Origin: Orychophragmus violaceus
Taxonomy: Eukaryota > Streptophyta > Magnoliopsida > Brassicales > Brassicaceae
Direction: 5' to 3'
DNA length: 64,000 nucleotides
NCBI GenBank assembly: GCA_030180135.1
Contig: CM058231.1
Location: forward strand, 51,098,235-51,162,234
Below, piece after piece: positions 11,767 through 24,182 of the stretch. The translations under genes and the position numbers were made by a program. The notes under the pieces are model-generated. The model was not told the origin of the DNA. It ran no database searches and saw only the letters and a list, made by a program, of their open reading frames with translations. Position 1 is the first letter of the stretch. The number at the start of each line of letters is the position of its first letter.

Positions 11767-12251
11767 TGTCACGGAGGATGAATAAATACAACAAGTTTGT
11801 CGATCTAATAACTTAAAATTTCGGCGGAGCAAAACGAAAAGTAAAAACCGGTGGAGAGCAAAAAATTACCTCTAGAAAATCTTCACTCGAGCAGAAATGA
11901 AGAAATGAGAAATGGGAAACATATATATAGAAGAAATGAAGGCATCGTGCTAGGAGGCGCTTCGTTTTCCACGCCACAGTCATGATTACCTAGGCGGCGC
12001 TTCGTTTCTCGCGTCAACCAACCGGTTAGAGAGAAATCGTTGATAACCAAGCAATTGGAAATCGAACCGACTCCTAACCAGTTCGGATTCGTTTCGAACG
12101 AAAACCTGGCTGGAACAGGCCCGCCGAAATTCGGGCCTAATAGGGCTCATTAAGAAAAATATGGGCCCACAAAAATCACTTCCCAAACCATGAGTTCTCT
12201 TCGTAAACACCGACTTCAACGAATTAAAGTCGCTGCACTGGGGGGGCTTAT

Positions 12252-12792
12252 TGTTGGAGTCAATGTTAGCACCTTCCTAAAAAAGGCCTATTCAGGGATT
12301 TAGGTCGGCCCAAAGTGGAAAGACGGTTTAAAGCCCAAGTCGGAAAACTTAGATGTATCCGAGAAAGCTATGACGGCTTACATTTAGGGTTAGCCAAGGC
12401 GTCAGTCAAATAAGAAAGGCGGCATCAAGGAATGGAAAATATCTCGAATATTTTCTGATGACAAATAAGGAAAAGATTCATATTTATCCTAATTACCTTT
12501 TTACTAATTAAGTAGACCGACTTTGTAATCCCTATATAAAGGGACTTCATATCAATCAATAAGGACACGTTTTTCATAATATTCTTGCTTGAGAGATCTT
12601 AGAGTACCGACTTTAACCTAACTTCTCTCCGGCGACTTTAACATTCTTTTTACCGGCTTTCATCTCGGAAACACCGGCATATAAACCCTAAATTCCTAAT
12701 TCTCACCGTGTTCTTAAATTCTTCTTTTAGAATCCCTTAAGAAAAACCCTAAAGTTCTTGCTATCTTTGGATCGCGGAACTAAGATCTCACA
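12252..12792 (+). repeat. LTR of the Tat-like insertion
   Basis: 541 bp beginning TGTTGGAGTC and ending TCTCACA, preceded by a seven-G tract and CTTAT that fit a polypurine tract, so it is the 3' LTR of a plus-strand element. A TATATAAA box lies at 12533-12540. The end coincides exactly with the AGGAC target duplication. Confidence 0.7.
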
Positions 12793-13950
12793 AGGACATA
12801 GTCCTTTTCTCCTGTCTGAGAACAATTCTCAAATTTCAATACCATTCGAGGAAATTCGATCCATTAAGTTTATCATTCTCAAGGACGGATCTCAATGAAA
12901 ACAAGTTGTGGGGAGTTGACATTGCTGGAGATAAAGAATAGCAAATGTTAATATGATGTTCGAGAATAAGAGAAATCTCAACAATTAAGAAAACTCACAT
13001 TATATTCAAATAATAATTTCCTCAAATTGAATATAATGATCCAAGATCCATATTTTACTAGAATTCGAGTGAGCTTTGGCTCAACCCCCGAATTGTCTAG
13101 TTATTTAGGTAAACAACACCTTGCTAATTATATCAAACATAACTCTTGATTGTTAGATGACATCTTATGTCTTATCCAACATATGCCTCTAAGCCCAAAA
13201 CCGTTTTGATAGCTTAGTCAAGTAAACCAATCTTGTTTCACATGGTAACCATTACCATCTACCTCACTTATGTAATTGCGGATACCTTTCTTTGGCAAGC
13301 CCATCACACAACGAAATAAGCCTTGATAGTTGATAAGATTGGAGAGGCATCAAAATACTTGATATTAGTTGAGGAACTAATTTTAATCCAGTTTTAATTT
13401 ATTTTAAAATTTTATATCTTATATAAATATTTAAATATATAGTACATATCTTATATGTACTTTAATTGGATTATAAATAATTAAATTTAATTCTTAAATT
13501 CTAATCAAATTAGAATATAGAATAAAATATTGAAAGGTATCGTAATTCCAAAAATTGGACATTACCGAATCAATCAAATTTAAGTCCGTATCAACAACTT
13601 GACATAATATGGATATGTATTATTTATTTATTTATTTCACATATCAAACAAAACAAATAACCAAACACTCTCAAGAACGAATCACTTTTCAGAATGATTT
13701 TGGAAAATATAATATACATAAGATTCTATGACAAGTTTCATTTGCTTACGAACTCTGTGAATTCAAATTAATAAAAAATTTGAATTTACACATACACGTT
13801 TTATTGATCAAAGAAATTGTTTCATTCATAATCAAATTACGGGTTAACATGACGGGCAAAAAAAATTTCTAACGCGATCAAACATAACAAACCAATTATC
13901 TATATCTTATATAGACTACACTGGATTCAATATCAGTATTAAACAAGTAG
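12793..13950 (-). other. Element A: start of gag and 5' leader
   Basis: The first part (to about 12916) on the minus strand is copia gag start, collinear with 35700-35840. The rest is an AT-rich leader without coding potential that I can recognise, ending at the primer-binding site. Confidence 0.75.
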
Positions 13951-13962
13951 GCTCTGATACCA
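13951..13962 (-). promoter_or_regulatory. Primer-binding site, initiator Met tRNA (element A)
   Basis: The minus strand reads TGGTATCAGAGC, one base from the LTR at 13964. Confidence 0.93.
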
Positions 13963-13963
13963 A

Positions 13964-14689
13964 TGTTGGAATTCATACCGGTTTATAAAACAATTTTATA
14001 ATCAACTTATGAATTTACTAGCCAAGAACTCATGCAAATACTGAAATAAATCTTAATTTAGAATCTTGAATATACCTGGATATTTTGCAGCGGAATAAAA
14101 CGAGACAATTCGAGATTCCTTAGCACTCCAAGTGTTGTGCCTCTACCGGTATCCACACGTACACAAACAAGATCAGACGGGATGCTAGTACCGTTGAGAT
14201 CAAATCTCAAAGTAGAACGAAGAATTCGTCCTTTTGTATATTAGGTTTTATTTGCGGCTGTGTGTGTTAATTTCAATAATCACATGCATGATATATATAT
14301 ATATATATACTCACACCTCGTCATTAACCTAACACTTAGGTTAACGATGTGGGCTAAGCCCAATTGATTAATTAGAACTTTACACCACTTAGTTTACTAC
14401 ATATCCATTAATGGTCACACGTAAACTATAGTATATATATATGACATATTTATATATCACATATATATATATATATTATTAAATATAAAACCCCAATAAG
14501 TTTATGATCCAGTTTGCTTAGGTGTGTGACCCTGCAGGATCATATGATATTAGTAATAGATTCTCAATCCATAGATTATAAGTGGTTTTTAGCAAAACAT
14601 TATAACCACCTAATATTATATGATTGTCGAATCTCGACGTTACGACTTAACCAAGAATAGGTACAATTGATTTCAGGACATTCCCAACA
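13964..14689 (-). repeat. Element A, 5' LTR
   Basis: 726 bp with TGTTGGAATTC at one end and TTCCCAACA at the other. Resembles the LTR at 45544-46251 over blocks such as the 'GCGCCTCTACTGGTATCCACACG' region (here with several changes), so the families are related. Contains a (TA)n tract near 14290-14310. Its partner LTR lies left of the window. Confidence 0.88.
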
Positions 14690-16593
14690 GCTTGTTGGTA
14701 AGGGCTCGAGAGGAGGGAGTTTGCATCGACCTGACCGGACTTCTTGATTTATGCTCGATCAAGCACAACTCTGGATCTGAAACCCTTTACCTTTCCCCTC
14801 GGAGAGGCTTGAAGGTTCTGTTGGGGGTCTGATCTAGAAAGGATCTCGGTTGGGGATTACAATCCCTCAAAGATCGTGACTTCATGGGCAGCGTCTGTTG
14901 GTTAGGAGTAGCTTTTGTTAGGATTTACTCTTTGCATGTCGATTCTTAGTTATGATGATGATTGATTTCTTTTTGCTTTTGCAGATATCCTGGAGAGAAT
15001 CGCTATAAGCGACACGCTTAGAAACCTTTCAATCATACTTGGGTCCGGGAGAGTTCCCTGGTTGACATTCACCGTAGACAGAATCAAACAGGCCCTTAAG
15101 CTTCCAGCGGTAACGACTCCATTCAGAATTCATCCCGTTGTGCCCCGAATTGGTAAGTTCTTGTTTCGTGGCTCCATGTTACACTAGCTGCTTTTTCGTA
15201 ACTGGTTTTTGTTTTTCAGGTGACCGTGAACAGACGGCTTCCGAAGATGGCTCATCTAGCGTCCCTATAACGAGGAAGAAAAATATGTGGAGATGTTCCA
15301 CTTTCTGTGACTCGAAGAAGACCGCCGAGAAAGCAGCGTCCAGTGGTAATCCAGCGATCCGCTCTAGCCAGCTAAGCGAAGCTCTGACCAATGCCATTAA
15401 TCTGGTAATTATCGGGCTTCCGCCTCCTATCCCGCATCGACCTGCGGAGTGAGAAATATCCGGCGGTGGCAGCTCCCAATCAGGTGATATGCTTAGGTTC
15501 CAAGAGGCTAAGGTATTTATTCCTCCGTACAGCCCACGAGCAAGAAGGCCCGTCATGAGAAGGCTCCGGAAAGGATGCATGTGTGGGGTCCGGTTTGTCT
15601 AATGCATGTGGGAACAAATATTTCAATTGGAATTTCGATCACACCAAGGATTACCCGATAACGGATGATCCATAGGAGATTTCCCATATGTTGTGTCACT
15701 TGAAGCCTGCTGGCTGTGCGCTCCCTATGGTGAAAAACATTATAGGGCATGATGCCTATGTTAATGCGATGGTTGCCCGTGGAATGGTAATTCCCGTGGT
15801 TCCGATTTTGATTTTGAACTTCTTTCTTGATATTCGCGATGTTAATTCACTTTCACATTCTTTAGAGGCAGACAACCAGCTGGCTGCGTTCTATGAGAAG
15901 AGTCTCGGGAGCGTCCCCCGCTGGCAGAAGCTAAAGGAAGCCCAGAGAATTGTCCGTGCTTTGATCGCGTCCCTTAAGACATGTCAGGAAGCGCTGCAGC
16001 TTTGTGAAGCTCGCCTTACTCTCGCGAAGTCCGATTATCAGCTCGCGAGAGAGAGGTCATCTCTCTTGGTTGAGCAAAACAAGGAGCCCATTTCAAAGAT
16101 GGAAGATGCTGCTTGTCGCGCCAAGCTTGCTGGGATGAGAGAAAGGGATGGCCAGTACTATGCCATATTCGAGGCTTACAAGGAGAAGTTTGAGAAGAAG
16201 AAATTGGAGGTTGATTGTGAGATGAAGTTTAAGAGGTCGAAGCCCAACATTGAGTTGATTGGGCTCTTGATGAGTGGGACTACAACTCTCGAGGAAGAGC
16301 TTCACAAATTGAACTAGAGGAGGGCCATTTTGTCAAGGAGTTCGAGGCGGCCCAGGTTTTTGACTTCTCTCTTGGTGCTGCTTTGAGGCTATCCCACAGA
16401 TCTCCGAGGACTCTGTTAAGCTTGTATCTCGGTCTTTGGGTTTTAATGATTTTGGATCGAACGTGAGAATGATGGCCGGAGCAGAGGTGGTTCGAGTACC
16501 ATGGCAGACGAAGCGGCGGCGACTGGAACCAAGGAGGCTACGGATGTTGAAGGAACCAAGGAAGTTGATGTTGAGGAGAGGGAAGATGACTGA
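14690..16593 (+). pseudogene. Element E: Tat-like accessory ORF remnant, with introns
   Basis: Plus-strand relic beginning abruptly at the end of element A's LTR, so A probably inserted into it. Readable blocks: EEGVCIDLTGLLDLCSIKHNSGSETLYLSPRRGLKVL; ILERIAISDTLRNLSIILGSGRVPW (exon after an acceptor near 14987); a Ser/Lys-rich segment after a likely intron 15150-15219; and a coiled-coil-like tail (QLAAFYEKSLG...KSDYQLARERSSLL...LEEELHKLN) after a likely intron 15786-15865. It ends in an acidic tail near 16593. Stops at several points make it non-functional. The architecture matches the additional ORF of Tat-lineage gypsy elements, which points to a minus-strand host element whose pol lay to the right (see 28847-29460). 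Function unknown. Confidence 0.55.
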
Positions 16594-16689
16594 TCCTCGA
16601 AAAATTTAATCTTTTTTGAATCCCCTAAAACCCCCTTTTGGGCTATTGTTGAACTCTTTTATATTTTGCTTGGTGTTGCACCACGCAGA

Positions 16690-17288
16690 GGACCAATCAG
16701 AAACCTCCAAAGAGAGCAAAGGCAGCAAGCAGAAGAGGAGACTGATGAGGACATGCCTGACCTAGAGGATTATTTACATCCAGAACTAGACCCTCAGCCT
16801 AGGAGAAAACATCAAAGAGGTAGGGACAGGGAGTAGAACATATGCCATGTCAGAAACAGGTGCAGAGATAGAGACCAAGAAGACGATAGGAATTGTGGCA
16901 AAGATCTTAAGCTTAAGCCTCCTACCTTTGATGGATAGGTCAATCCAGAAGCTTACCTTGATTGGGAAAGAAGGATGGACTATATCTTTGATTACTACCA
17001 ACATTCAGAAGAAAGGAAAGTGACTGTAGCTACTGCTCAGTTAACAGACAATGCACTGGCTTGGGGGGACAGAGAAGTGTCTGAAAGAAGAAGGCTTAGG
17101 CGTGGGATGATCAATGATTTGGATGACATGAAGTTCCATCTCAAGAAGAGATATGCTCCAGCTTATTACTACAGAGACTTGCAAAAACGTTTCAGGAAGC
17201 TCTCACAAGGAAACAAGTCTGTAGAAGAGTATTTTGAAGAGTTTGAAACACTCAAGAACCGTCTGGAGGTTCAAGACTCCGAGGAAAC
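16690..17288 (+). pseudogene. Element B: Ty3/gypsy gag, N-terminal part
   Basis: Plus-strand gag: PPTFDG-VNPEAYLDWERRMDYIFDYYQHSEERKV...LKKRYAPAYYYRDLQKRFRKLSQGNKSVEEYFEEFETLKNRL. A stop replaces one codon in the 'FDG.V' stretch, and the region before 16900 is frameshifted. It is cut at 17288 by element C and continues at 24183 with matching sense (EETLMVQFLDGLQDRIARKV). No LTR or primer-binding site of B is recognisable to the left; the boundary with element E lies near 16600-16690. Confidence 0.85.
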
Positions 17289-18760
17289 TGATAGAAACAT
17301 ATTTTTAGAGGTTTTTAACATTATTTTTTGTTTAAAATTTAGCATCATGTGCATTATTTCATTTTAGTTTCTTAGGACTTTTGACATTTAGGAACTTAAG
17401 TGTGTTATGGTTTAGTATTTGCATATTTTATTATCTTTGGAAGTTTTTATTATAATTTATAGGTTTTTAAAATATAATTGGAGCTGGAGAAAGAAAAAGA
17501 AAAAAGGAGTAAAAGAAATGAAGATTGGGATCTGATGTTCAATAGAAGCGACGACGTTGAATCAACCAAACCGATGCCATGAACCAACCAAAACCATGAC
17601 GAACCCAGCCCAACTCCATGACGAGACAAAATACACTACAAGACAAAATAGTGGTCAGCTTGTGTAAACTGCTCAGGGATTCTATCGGGCTTGGACTATC
17701 GACGTGATGCAGCCAGTGTATATGTATCGGCCAACGTATATCGAGTAGTGAGGCCGATACAATTTCACGCACATGATCAAAAATTAAACCGAGAAAATAT
17801 ATCGGCCAATGTATCGGTTAATCAAACCGATACAAGTCTCAATTCGTTTTGCTCTATTTACAGAAATGCCACTACAACAAAAAAACATATATATTTGTAT
17901 TTAGACCCAATTTTTGGGATCTATCTTCTTCCTTGTATTTTTCTTTGATCCCTTTTGAATCTAAAACAATTTCTAAATTTTTATTTTAAGTCTTAGTCAA
18001 ATATTGTTATCTCTTTAATTTATTTTCCCTAATCATGTTTTCTCACTTAATCTTTATAGGTTTAGTTGAGAAAAGCATGATTAGTGAGTAGTTTCCTTTG
18101 AGGCTTATGGGTTAGGTAGATTAGGGTGATTTAGAGTGATTCATGGATGCTTAGGACTTAATATGATTGATCCTTTCTATCTAAATGTGCTTATTGCTAG
18201 ATTGACATTGATTAATTTGGTTTAGATATATTGAGTTTTATTGCACACCATGTGTTCGATGAAATGCTAGATTGGATTTTGATGGGAATTTACATGTTTT
18301 AGCTCATGAAAGTGAATGTCTAAAATGTTTATTAGCTTAAGAGAACTTGAGATTAATGCTTGCCTTGTTTTTATTCACAAATGAGAATTTGATCTTGACT
18401 AAGGATTAGGCAAAGTAATTAGTACCAAGAGATTGGATTAATTAATTGATTAGTGTTCTTGCTTAGGATTAGCATCTATGATGATTGTTTAAGCATCCTT
18501 GATAACTCTAGATTGCCCAAATCATTGACCTTGACCCATTGGCCTTGCTTTTATTATTGATTTCTTGAGTTTGATCTTTATTTGCTTGTTTGATTGTGTT
18601 TAGATTGTTAGAACTTCAAATCTAAATTGTTTGCTTGACTTGCTTGGTTTAGTGCATTCCGATTGGTTTAATCATAATCCCGAAATTGGTTCGATACCTC
18701 TTGCTACAACGATAAGCAAGAGGAATTGATACCTCTAGGATTGCAAAATCCGTGTTATCA
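17289..18760 (+). repeat. Element C, 5' LTR
   Basis: 1472 bp, TGATAG...GTGTTATCA, nearly identical to 22698-24182. Short forward ORFs inside it are repeated in both LTRs simply because the repeats are near-identical and show no domain. Confidence 0.95.
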
Positions 18761-18763
18761 ATT

Positions 18764-18778
18764 TGGCGCCGTTGCCGG
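18764..18778 (+). promoter_or_regulatory. Primer-binding site, Asp tRNA (element C)
   Basis: TGGCGCCGTTGCCGG lies three bases after the LTR end. It complements the 3' end of plant Asp tRNA, the usual primer for Athila/Tat-type gypsy elements. Confidence 0.9.
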
Positions 18779-18880
18779 GGATTTAGGATTGATCAATTAG
18801 ATTTCTATTCCTATTTAGTTCAAGTCTTTGAGACTAAGCTTTTCTTTCTCTTTGCTTTGGTTCATTCATTTCAAGTTAAG

Positions 18881-20842
18881 ATGATGAACTTTCTTTCATT
18901 TGTTGTTACTAACTTGGTTTCCTTGATTCTCTTGTGCTTTCAAAGGTACCCAACCAAAAGGAAGAGACATGACAAACCAAGTTCACTTGAGGTATTGGAG
19001 ATTGACAATCAAAGAAGCAACACTAAAGCTCCACAACCTCAAGCTCAAGAAGCTTCTTTGACACCCCCATTGATACCCACTACAACTCAAGAGAAAAAGA
19101 CAACAATTGGAAGTTTTGACACTCCTCAATGTCTTATGAGCTATGGGATTCATCCTCCTCCTATCAAAGCCAATGCTTACACGATCGAGCCAAGTTTGAT
19201 TAGATTGATTCAAGACTTAAGGTTCTTAGGGACAAGAGAGGAGAATCCCTATAAGCATTTGTACTACTTTGAGAAGATGTGCAACACATTTAGGATTGAA
19301 GATGTGGATGATGATAGTGTCAAGCTCCTTTTGTTCTCATTCTCACTTGGAGATAAAGCTAGCCAATGGGAGAGATCATTGCCATCTCACTTGGTGAATT
19401 CTTGGGATGATTGTAAGAGGATATTTCTCCTAAAGTTCTACCCTCCACAAAGAACATCCCAAGCTAGAAAAGACATCTTGAGCTTCAAACAAGACTACCA
19501 TGAGACTTTTCATGAAGCATGGGAGAGACTCAAGGAATACACTCATGATTGTCCCCACCATGGGTTCAACAAAGAAGTTATCCTTAGTACCTTCTATCAT
19601 GGAGTGATTAATGAGCACCAATAGACTTTAGATGTAGCTAGCAAAGGAAGGTTTTTGAACCTCACAATTGATCAAGGGGAGCTACTTGTTGAGAATCTAG
19701 CCCAAAGAAGTGAGGAGAACTATGTTGGTGAGTTTGAGAAGGTTCCAATGGATAATGGAGATATTGAGGATAAAGTGAGTAAGGATTTGGAAGCTCTTAA
19801 TGCTCTTTTAGATGAAGTCTTACAAGCTACCCAAGATTCATCTACCATTGTAAGGGAAGCGAGTAAAGGCTACAACATCCACCAACAAGTCCTTGAACCA
19901 ACAATTCATGGTGACACAACTACAAGTCACAATTTGGACATGGAAAGGATGCTCCACCAACTATTAGAGGGACAAGCTTGTGAAGTCAATGAGATGCACA
20001 AACAATTTGACAACATTCACAATAAGGTGATATCTTCTCAACATGATCTCTACACAAGACTTGGAAACTTATCTTCTAGGCTCAACCACTTGGAGAATCA
20101 AGCTTCTATAGAGAGTGGTCCCATTAGAACACCCATGGATGAAATAGAGGGTGATGTTGAATCAAGTCCCAAGGAGTATTGTAGTGCAATCTTCTCAAGA
20201 GAGTTCAACTTGCTTGATGAGAATGATGGATATCATGCTAGGGACATGAAGTGTGTGGGAAGTTGTGAGATAGTGGATAAGTCTTCACCCCCAAAATCTT
20301 GTGAAAGAAAGAAAGAGCCTCATGCAAAGGAATATTTGGGTTATGGTAATGTTGAAGAACCTTTTGCATTGGATGAAGTCTCTTTGGAATCTCTTTTTTC
20401 TACCTCAATGGAGCAAGAGAGTGCTTGTATCAAGACTGAAATGTATCATTTTGTGGAGCCTCCTAGAGATGACAACATTGAGAAGGATTTCTTGGATGGA
20501 GATGCTTTCCAAAGTTTGTTTGATGAGCATTTGGGAAGCACACAGTTGATAGGGGTGTGTGGAGCAAAGGAACCTCCTCTTAAGAGCAAGAAAAAGAAGG
20601 AAAAAGCACCCATAACTTCTACTCTCACTCAAACTCCTAGCACTCTCACTCTCTACCCTTTGAAGCTTAAGGATGGTACAATTGAGTACAAGGTCAAATG
20701 CAAAGGAAGGTCTAAGCCATTCTCAAGTGCAAGAGCTATCCTCACTCATGAGCTCCAAGCTGATCCACTTAAGCTCCAAGATCATCTCAACAAAGTCTTG
20801 ACCATCACCCAAAAGGTCAAGACTCCTCCACCTCCCCACTAA
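18881..20842 (+). pseudogene. Element C gag-like protein, one in-frame stop
   Basis: From the ATG at 18881 a frame of about 247 codons runs to a TAG at 19622-19624, then the same frame stays open to 20842. The first part holds a retrotransposon gag core (NPYKHLYYFEKMCNTFRIEDVDDDSVKLLLFSFSLGDKASQWERSLP...FLLKFYPPQRT...ETFHEAWERLKEYTHDCPHHGF), typical of Athila-like gags. After the stop come TLDVASKGRFLNLT and an acidic, coiled-coil-prone region with no zinc knuckle, ending in LKLKDGTIEYKVKCKGRSKPFSS. The product would package the element's RNA in particles. The sense codons continuing in frame for 395 codons suggest the stop is a recent lesion, or is suppressed. No pol follows. Confidence 0.82.
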
Positions 20843-22697
20843 AAGAAAAGGTAGTCAAGCTTAGTGACTTAAAACAAGCTCACTTGGGAGGAAGTCCCAT
20901 GCCTATCTCTTGTATATATTGCTTTAAGTTTTAAGTTTCCTAGTCAATGTTGATCTCTCTATTAGGTCTCTACAGGTATTAGACCACATGGTCAAGGCAT
21001 TAGAAGAAAGAAAGAGGAAAGGTCATGGCAAAATCAAAGAAGGATCGGGTTTTGAACCAAGTTTGGGGGAACTATCTAGCCTCCACCTCCCATTTCTCCA
21101 TCCCATTTCACTCCACTTAAAGCTCCAAGTAACTCACTCCAAACTCTTTTTAACCTCTTTGTTTCATTTTGCATTTTTACCTTTCTCTTTGGTCTCTTTC
21201 CCTTGCTTCTTTCACACAAGGGACTGTGTGATTTAAGTTTGGGGGAGGAGACTAGTTGCTAATGATGTGTTTTGTGTTCTTATCTTTCTTTCTTGCATAT
21301 TGAGTCTCATTTCAAGCATCTAAGGCATAGAAAACCATAAAGGTTTGAAAAAATTTGAAAAATTTTCACAAAAAGAAAGCATATAGTTGAGTCTAGAAGT
21401 CATTTAGGATTGCATTCATTAATGTTTGAGAGCTAAAGCTTGTGTTCCTTATAAAAGAAAAAAAAATTGTTTGAGCATGTGGTTATTGGATGCATCTTGT
21501 GAACTTGAAATTAAGGAAGAACCCTTCTTGGATCTCATGCATCATTGTTCACTTCTTGATTGAAACATGTTGTGATTTGAATCATTCCCTATCTATTAGA
21601 ACTCTTAATCTTGACTTGAATTATCATGTTGTGCAATGAAAGGTGAACTCATGGATATTTGATACATACTTGGACTATCTTCTCCCTTTCTACCACTCTC
21701 TTGTTAGTCCAAGTAGATTTCCCCACCTTGAACCAAGCTTTCCTTCAAGCCTAAACACTTTAGTGAGAGATGAGAGGCCTTTTTCTTGAATCAACTAGGA
21801 AAAAAGTGTTGAGTTTGGAACGACAAGGATAAGTCTTCATTGTAAAGCTAGTCTTACATCATTGGGCTATGCATAGGATAGGAAAGAAGTTTGGGGGAAT
21901 TGGGAAGAAAAGAAAAAAGGGAATGAGGAAAAGATTGAGAAAAGAAAGAGGGGATTGGAAAAGAAAAAGAAAAGTTGATAGCTCTAAGTGTTTATGAAAG
22001 ATAAGTCTCAAGTTTTAAAGAGAGAAAATAAGCCAAAGTTGGCTCAAGCATCAAAAGAAAAAAAGAAAAGAGGCTAGTGAAAAGAAAAGAAAGAGCTAGT
22101 GAAAAGAAAAGAAATCCTCTAAGTGTTTAAAGAAGAAAGAAGTGATCAAAGTTGGGATAAGAAGGCAAAAATGCCTTAAGAAAAGGGTAGCTTAGGAAGG
22201 GAATCTTGGGTTTAGAAGAAGAGTTAAGATCATCATAGGGATTTGGGTAGAATGAGAATCTATCCTTGTATGCATAAGTTGTTTCTTACTCTTAGCATTT
22301 TGCTATAGTTCATTCCTTTCTTGAGAGATCCTTTGTTTTTGAAACCCACACTTCATTTGAGATCATTTTTTTCTCAAGACCTTAAACCCTTAGCCAAATG
22401 TGTTCATTTGATTTGCACAATCATGATCCACCATTGCTTAATGAATGTTAAAGGGAATGAGGATAGGAATTCATGTGTAGGTTGAGACTTGAACTTGATG
22501 CTTGTGTTGATGGGAATGGCTAACTCTTTTGAAGTAGAGTAAACTTGATTGTAGCTCTTAATTGCTTGTCTTGACTTTGTTTCCACTTATGCTTAACAAT
22601 TGCTTTTGAAAGCTTTGAACTCTCACTTTCAAACCTTTCTCACATCTTATCTTTGATTGTTTGCTTGCGGACAAGCAAAAGATAAGTTTGGGGGAAT
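20843..22697 (+). other. Element C 3' non-coding region with repeated polypurine-like motifs
   Basis: 1.85 kb without a recognisable gene, purine-rich on the plus strand (for example 21900-22140). AAGTTTGGGGGA occurs four times: 21059-21070, 21235-21246, 21887-21898 and 22684-22695. The last copy abuts the 3' LTR and is the expected polypurine tract. Confidence 0.85.
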
Positions 22698-24182
22698 TGA
22701 TAGAAACATATTTTTAGAGGTTTTTAACATTATTTTTTGTTTAAAATTTAGCATCATGTGCATTATTTCATTTTAGTTTCTTAGGACTTTTGACATTTAG
22801 GAACTTAAGTGTGTTATGGTTTAGTATTTGCATATTTTATTATCTTTGGAAGTTTTTATTATAATTTATAGGTTTTTAAAATATAATTGGAGCTGGAGAA
22901 AGAAAAAGAAAAAAGGAGTAAAAGAAATGAAGATTGGGATCTGATGTTCAATAGAAGCGACGACGTTGAATCAACCAAACCGATGCCAAGAACCAACCAA
23001 AACCATGACGAACCCAGCCCAACTCCATGACGAGACAAAATACACTACAAGACAAAATAGTGGTCAGCTTGTGTAAACTGCTCAGGGATTCTATCGGGCT
23101 TGGACTATCGACGTGATGCAGCCAGTGTATATGTATCGGCCAACGTATATCGAGTAGTGAGGCCGATACAATTTCACGCACATGATCAAAAATTAAACCG
23201 AGAAAATATATCGGCCAATGTATCGGTTAATCAAACCGATACAAGTCTCAATTCGTTTTGCTCTATTTACAGAAATGCCACTACAACAAAAAAAACATAT
23301 ATATTTGTATTTAGACCCAATTTTTGGGATCTATCTTCTTCCTTGTATTTTTCTTTGATCCCTTTTGAATCTAAAACAATTTCTAAATTTTTATTTTAAG
23401 TCTTAGTCAAATATTGTTATCTCTTTAATTTATTTTCCCTAATCATGTTTTCTCACTTAATCTTTATAGGTTTAGTTGAGAAAAGCATGATTAGTGAGTA
23501 GTTTCCTTTGAGGCTTATGGGTTAGGTAGATTAGGGTGATTTAGAGTGATTCATGGATGCTTAGGACTTAATATGATTGATCCTTTCTATCTAAATGTGC
23601 TTATTGCTAGATTGACATTGATTAATTTGGTTTAGATATATTGAGTTTTATTGCACACCATGTGTTCGATGAAATGCTAGATTGGATTTTGATGGGAATT
23701 TACATGTTTTAGCTCATGAAAGTGAATGTCTAAAATGTTTATTAGCTTAAGAGAACTTGAGATTAATGCTTGCCTTGTTTTTATTCACAAATGAGAATTT
23801 GATCTTGACTAAGGATTAGGCAAAGTAATTAGTACCAAGAGATTGGATTAATTAATTGATTAGTGTTCTTGCTTAGGATTAGCATCTATGATGATTGTTT
23901 AAGCATCCTTGATAACTCTAGATTGCCCAAATCATTGACCTTGACCCATTGGCCTTGCTTTTATTATTGATTTCTTGAGTTTGATCTTTATTTGCTCATT
24001 TATTTGCTTGTTTGATTGTGTTTAGATTGTTAGAACTTCAAATCTAAATTGTTTGCTTGACTTGCTTGGTTTAGTGCATTCCGATTGGTTTAATCATAAT
24101 CCCGAAATTGGTTCGATACCTCTTGCTACAACGATGAGCAAGAGGAATTGATACCTCTAGGATTGCAAAATCCGTGTTATCA
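22698..24182 (+). repeat. Element C, 3' LTR
   Basis: 1485 bp; 13 bases longer than the 5' LTR because of a 12-base duplication of a TTTATTTGCTC-like unit near 23995 and one extra A near 23285. Confidence 0.95.

Larger units (their letters stand above)
10793..12792 (+). mobile_element. 2.0-kb one-LTR insertion, Tat-like Ty3/gypsy 3' part
   Basis: Flanked by AGGAC at 10788-10792 and 12793-12797; removing the insert restores a continuous copia gag region, as seen in the relative near 35840. Ends are TGTTGAGA and TCTCACA. Inside are an accessory ORF on the minus strand, a G-rich polypurine-like tract (12238-12251) and one LTR at 12252-12792. This matches the 3' end of plant Tat-lineage gypsy elements that carry an antisense additional ORF just before the 3' LTR. 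No gag-pol and no left LTR are present. The Tat assignment is inference from layout and motifs. Confidence 0.7.
17289..24182 (+). mobile_element. Element C: young gag-only LTR retrotransposon
   Basis: Complete structure: LTR 17289-18760, Asp-tRNA primer-binding site 18764-18778, gag-like frame 18881-20842, long 3' region, polypurine tract ending 22697, LTR 22698-24182. LTR ends TGATA...TATCA; GAAAC duplicated at 17284-17288 and 24183-24187. LTRs differ by a 12-base indel, one base in an A-run and a couple of substitutions that I can see. No protease, RT or integrase: the interior is 3.9 kb. It fits the class of non-autonomous elements that keep only gag (TR-GAG type). The Asp primer site and gag style suggest an Athila/Tat-type helper. 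Confidence 0.93.

Noticed and set aside
17691..17948. Forward ORF in the LTR of element C, repeated at 23100-23399
   Set aside because: Present twice only because the LTRs are near-identical. No domain, and the ends differ because of one A in a homopolymer.
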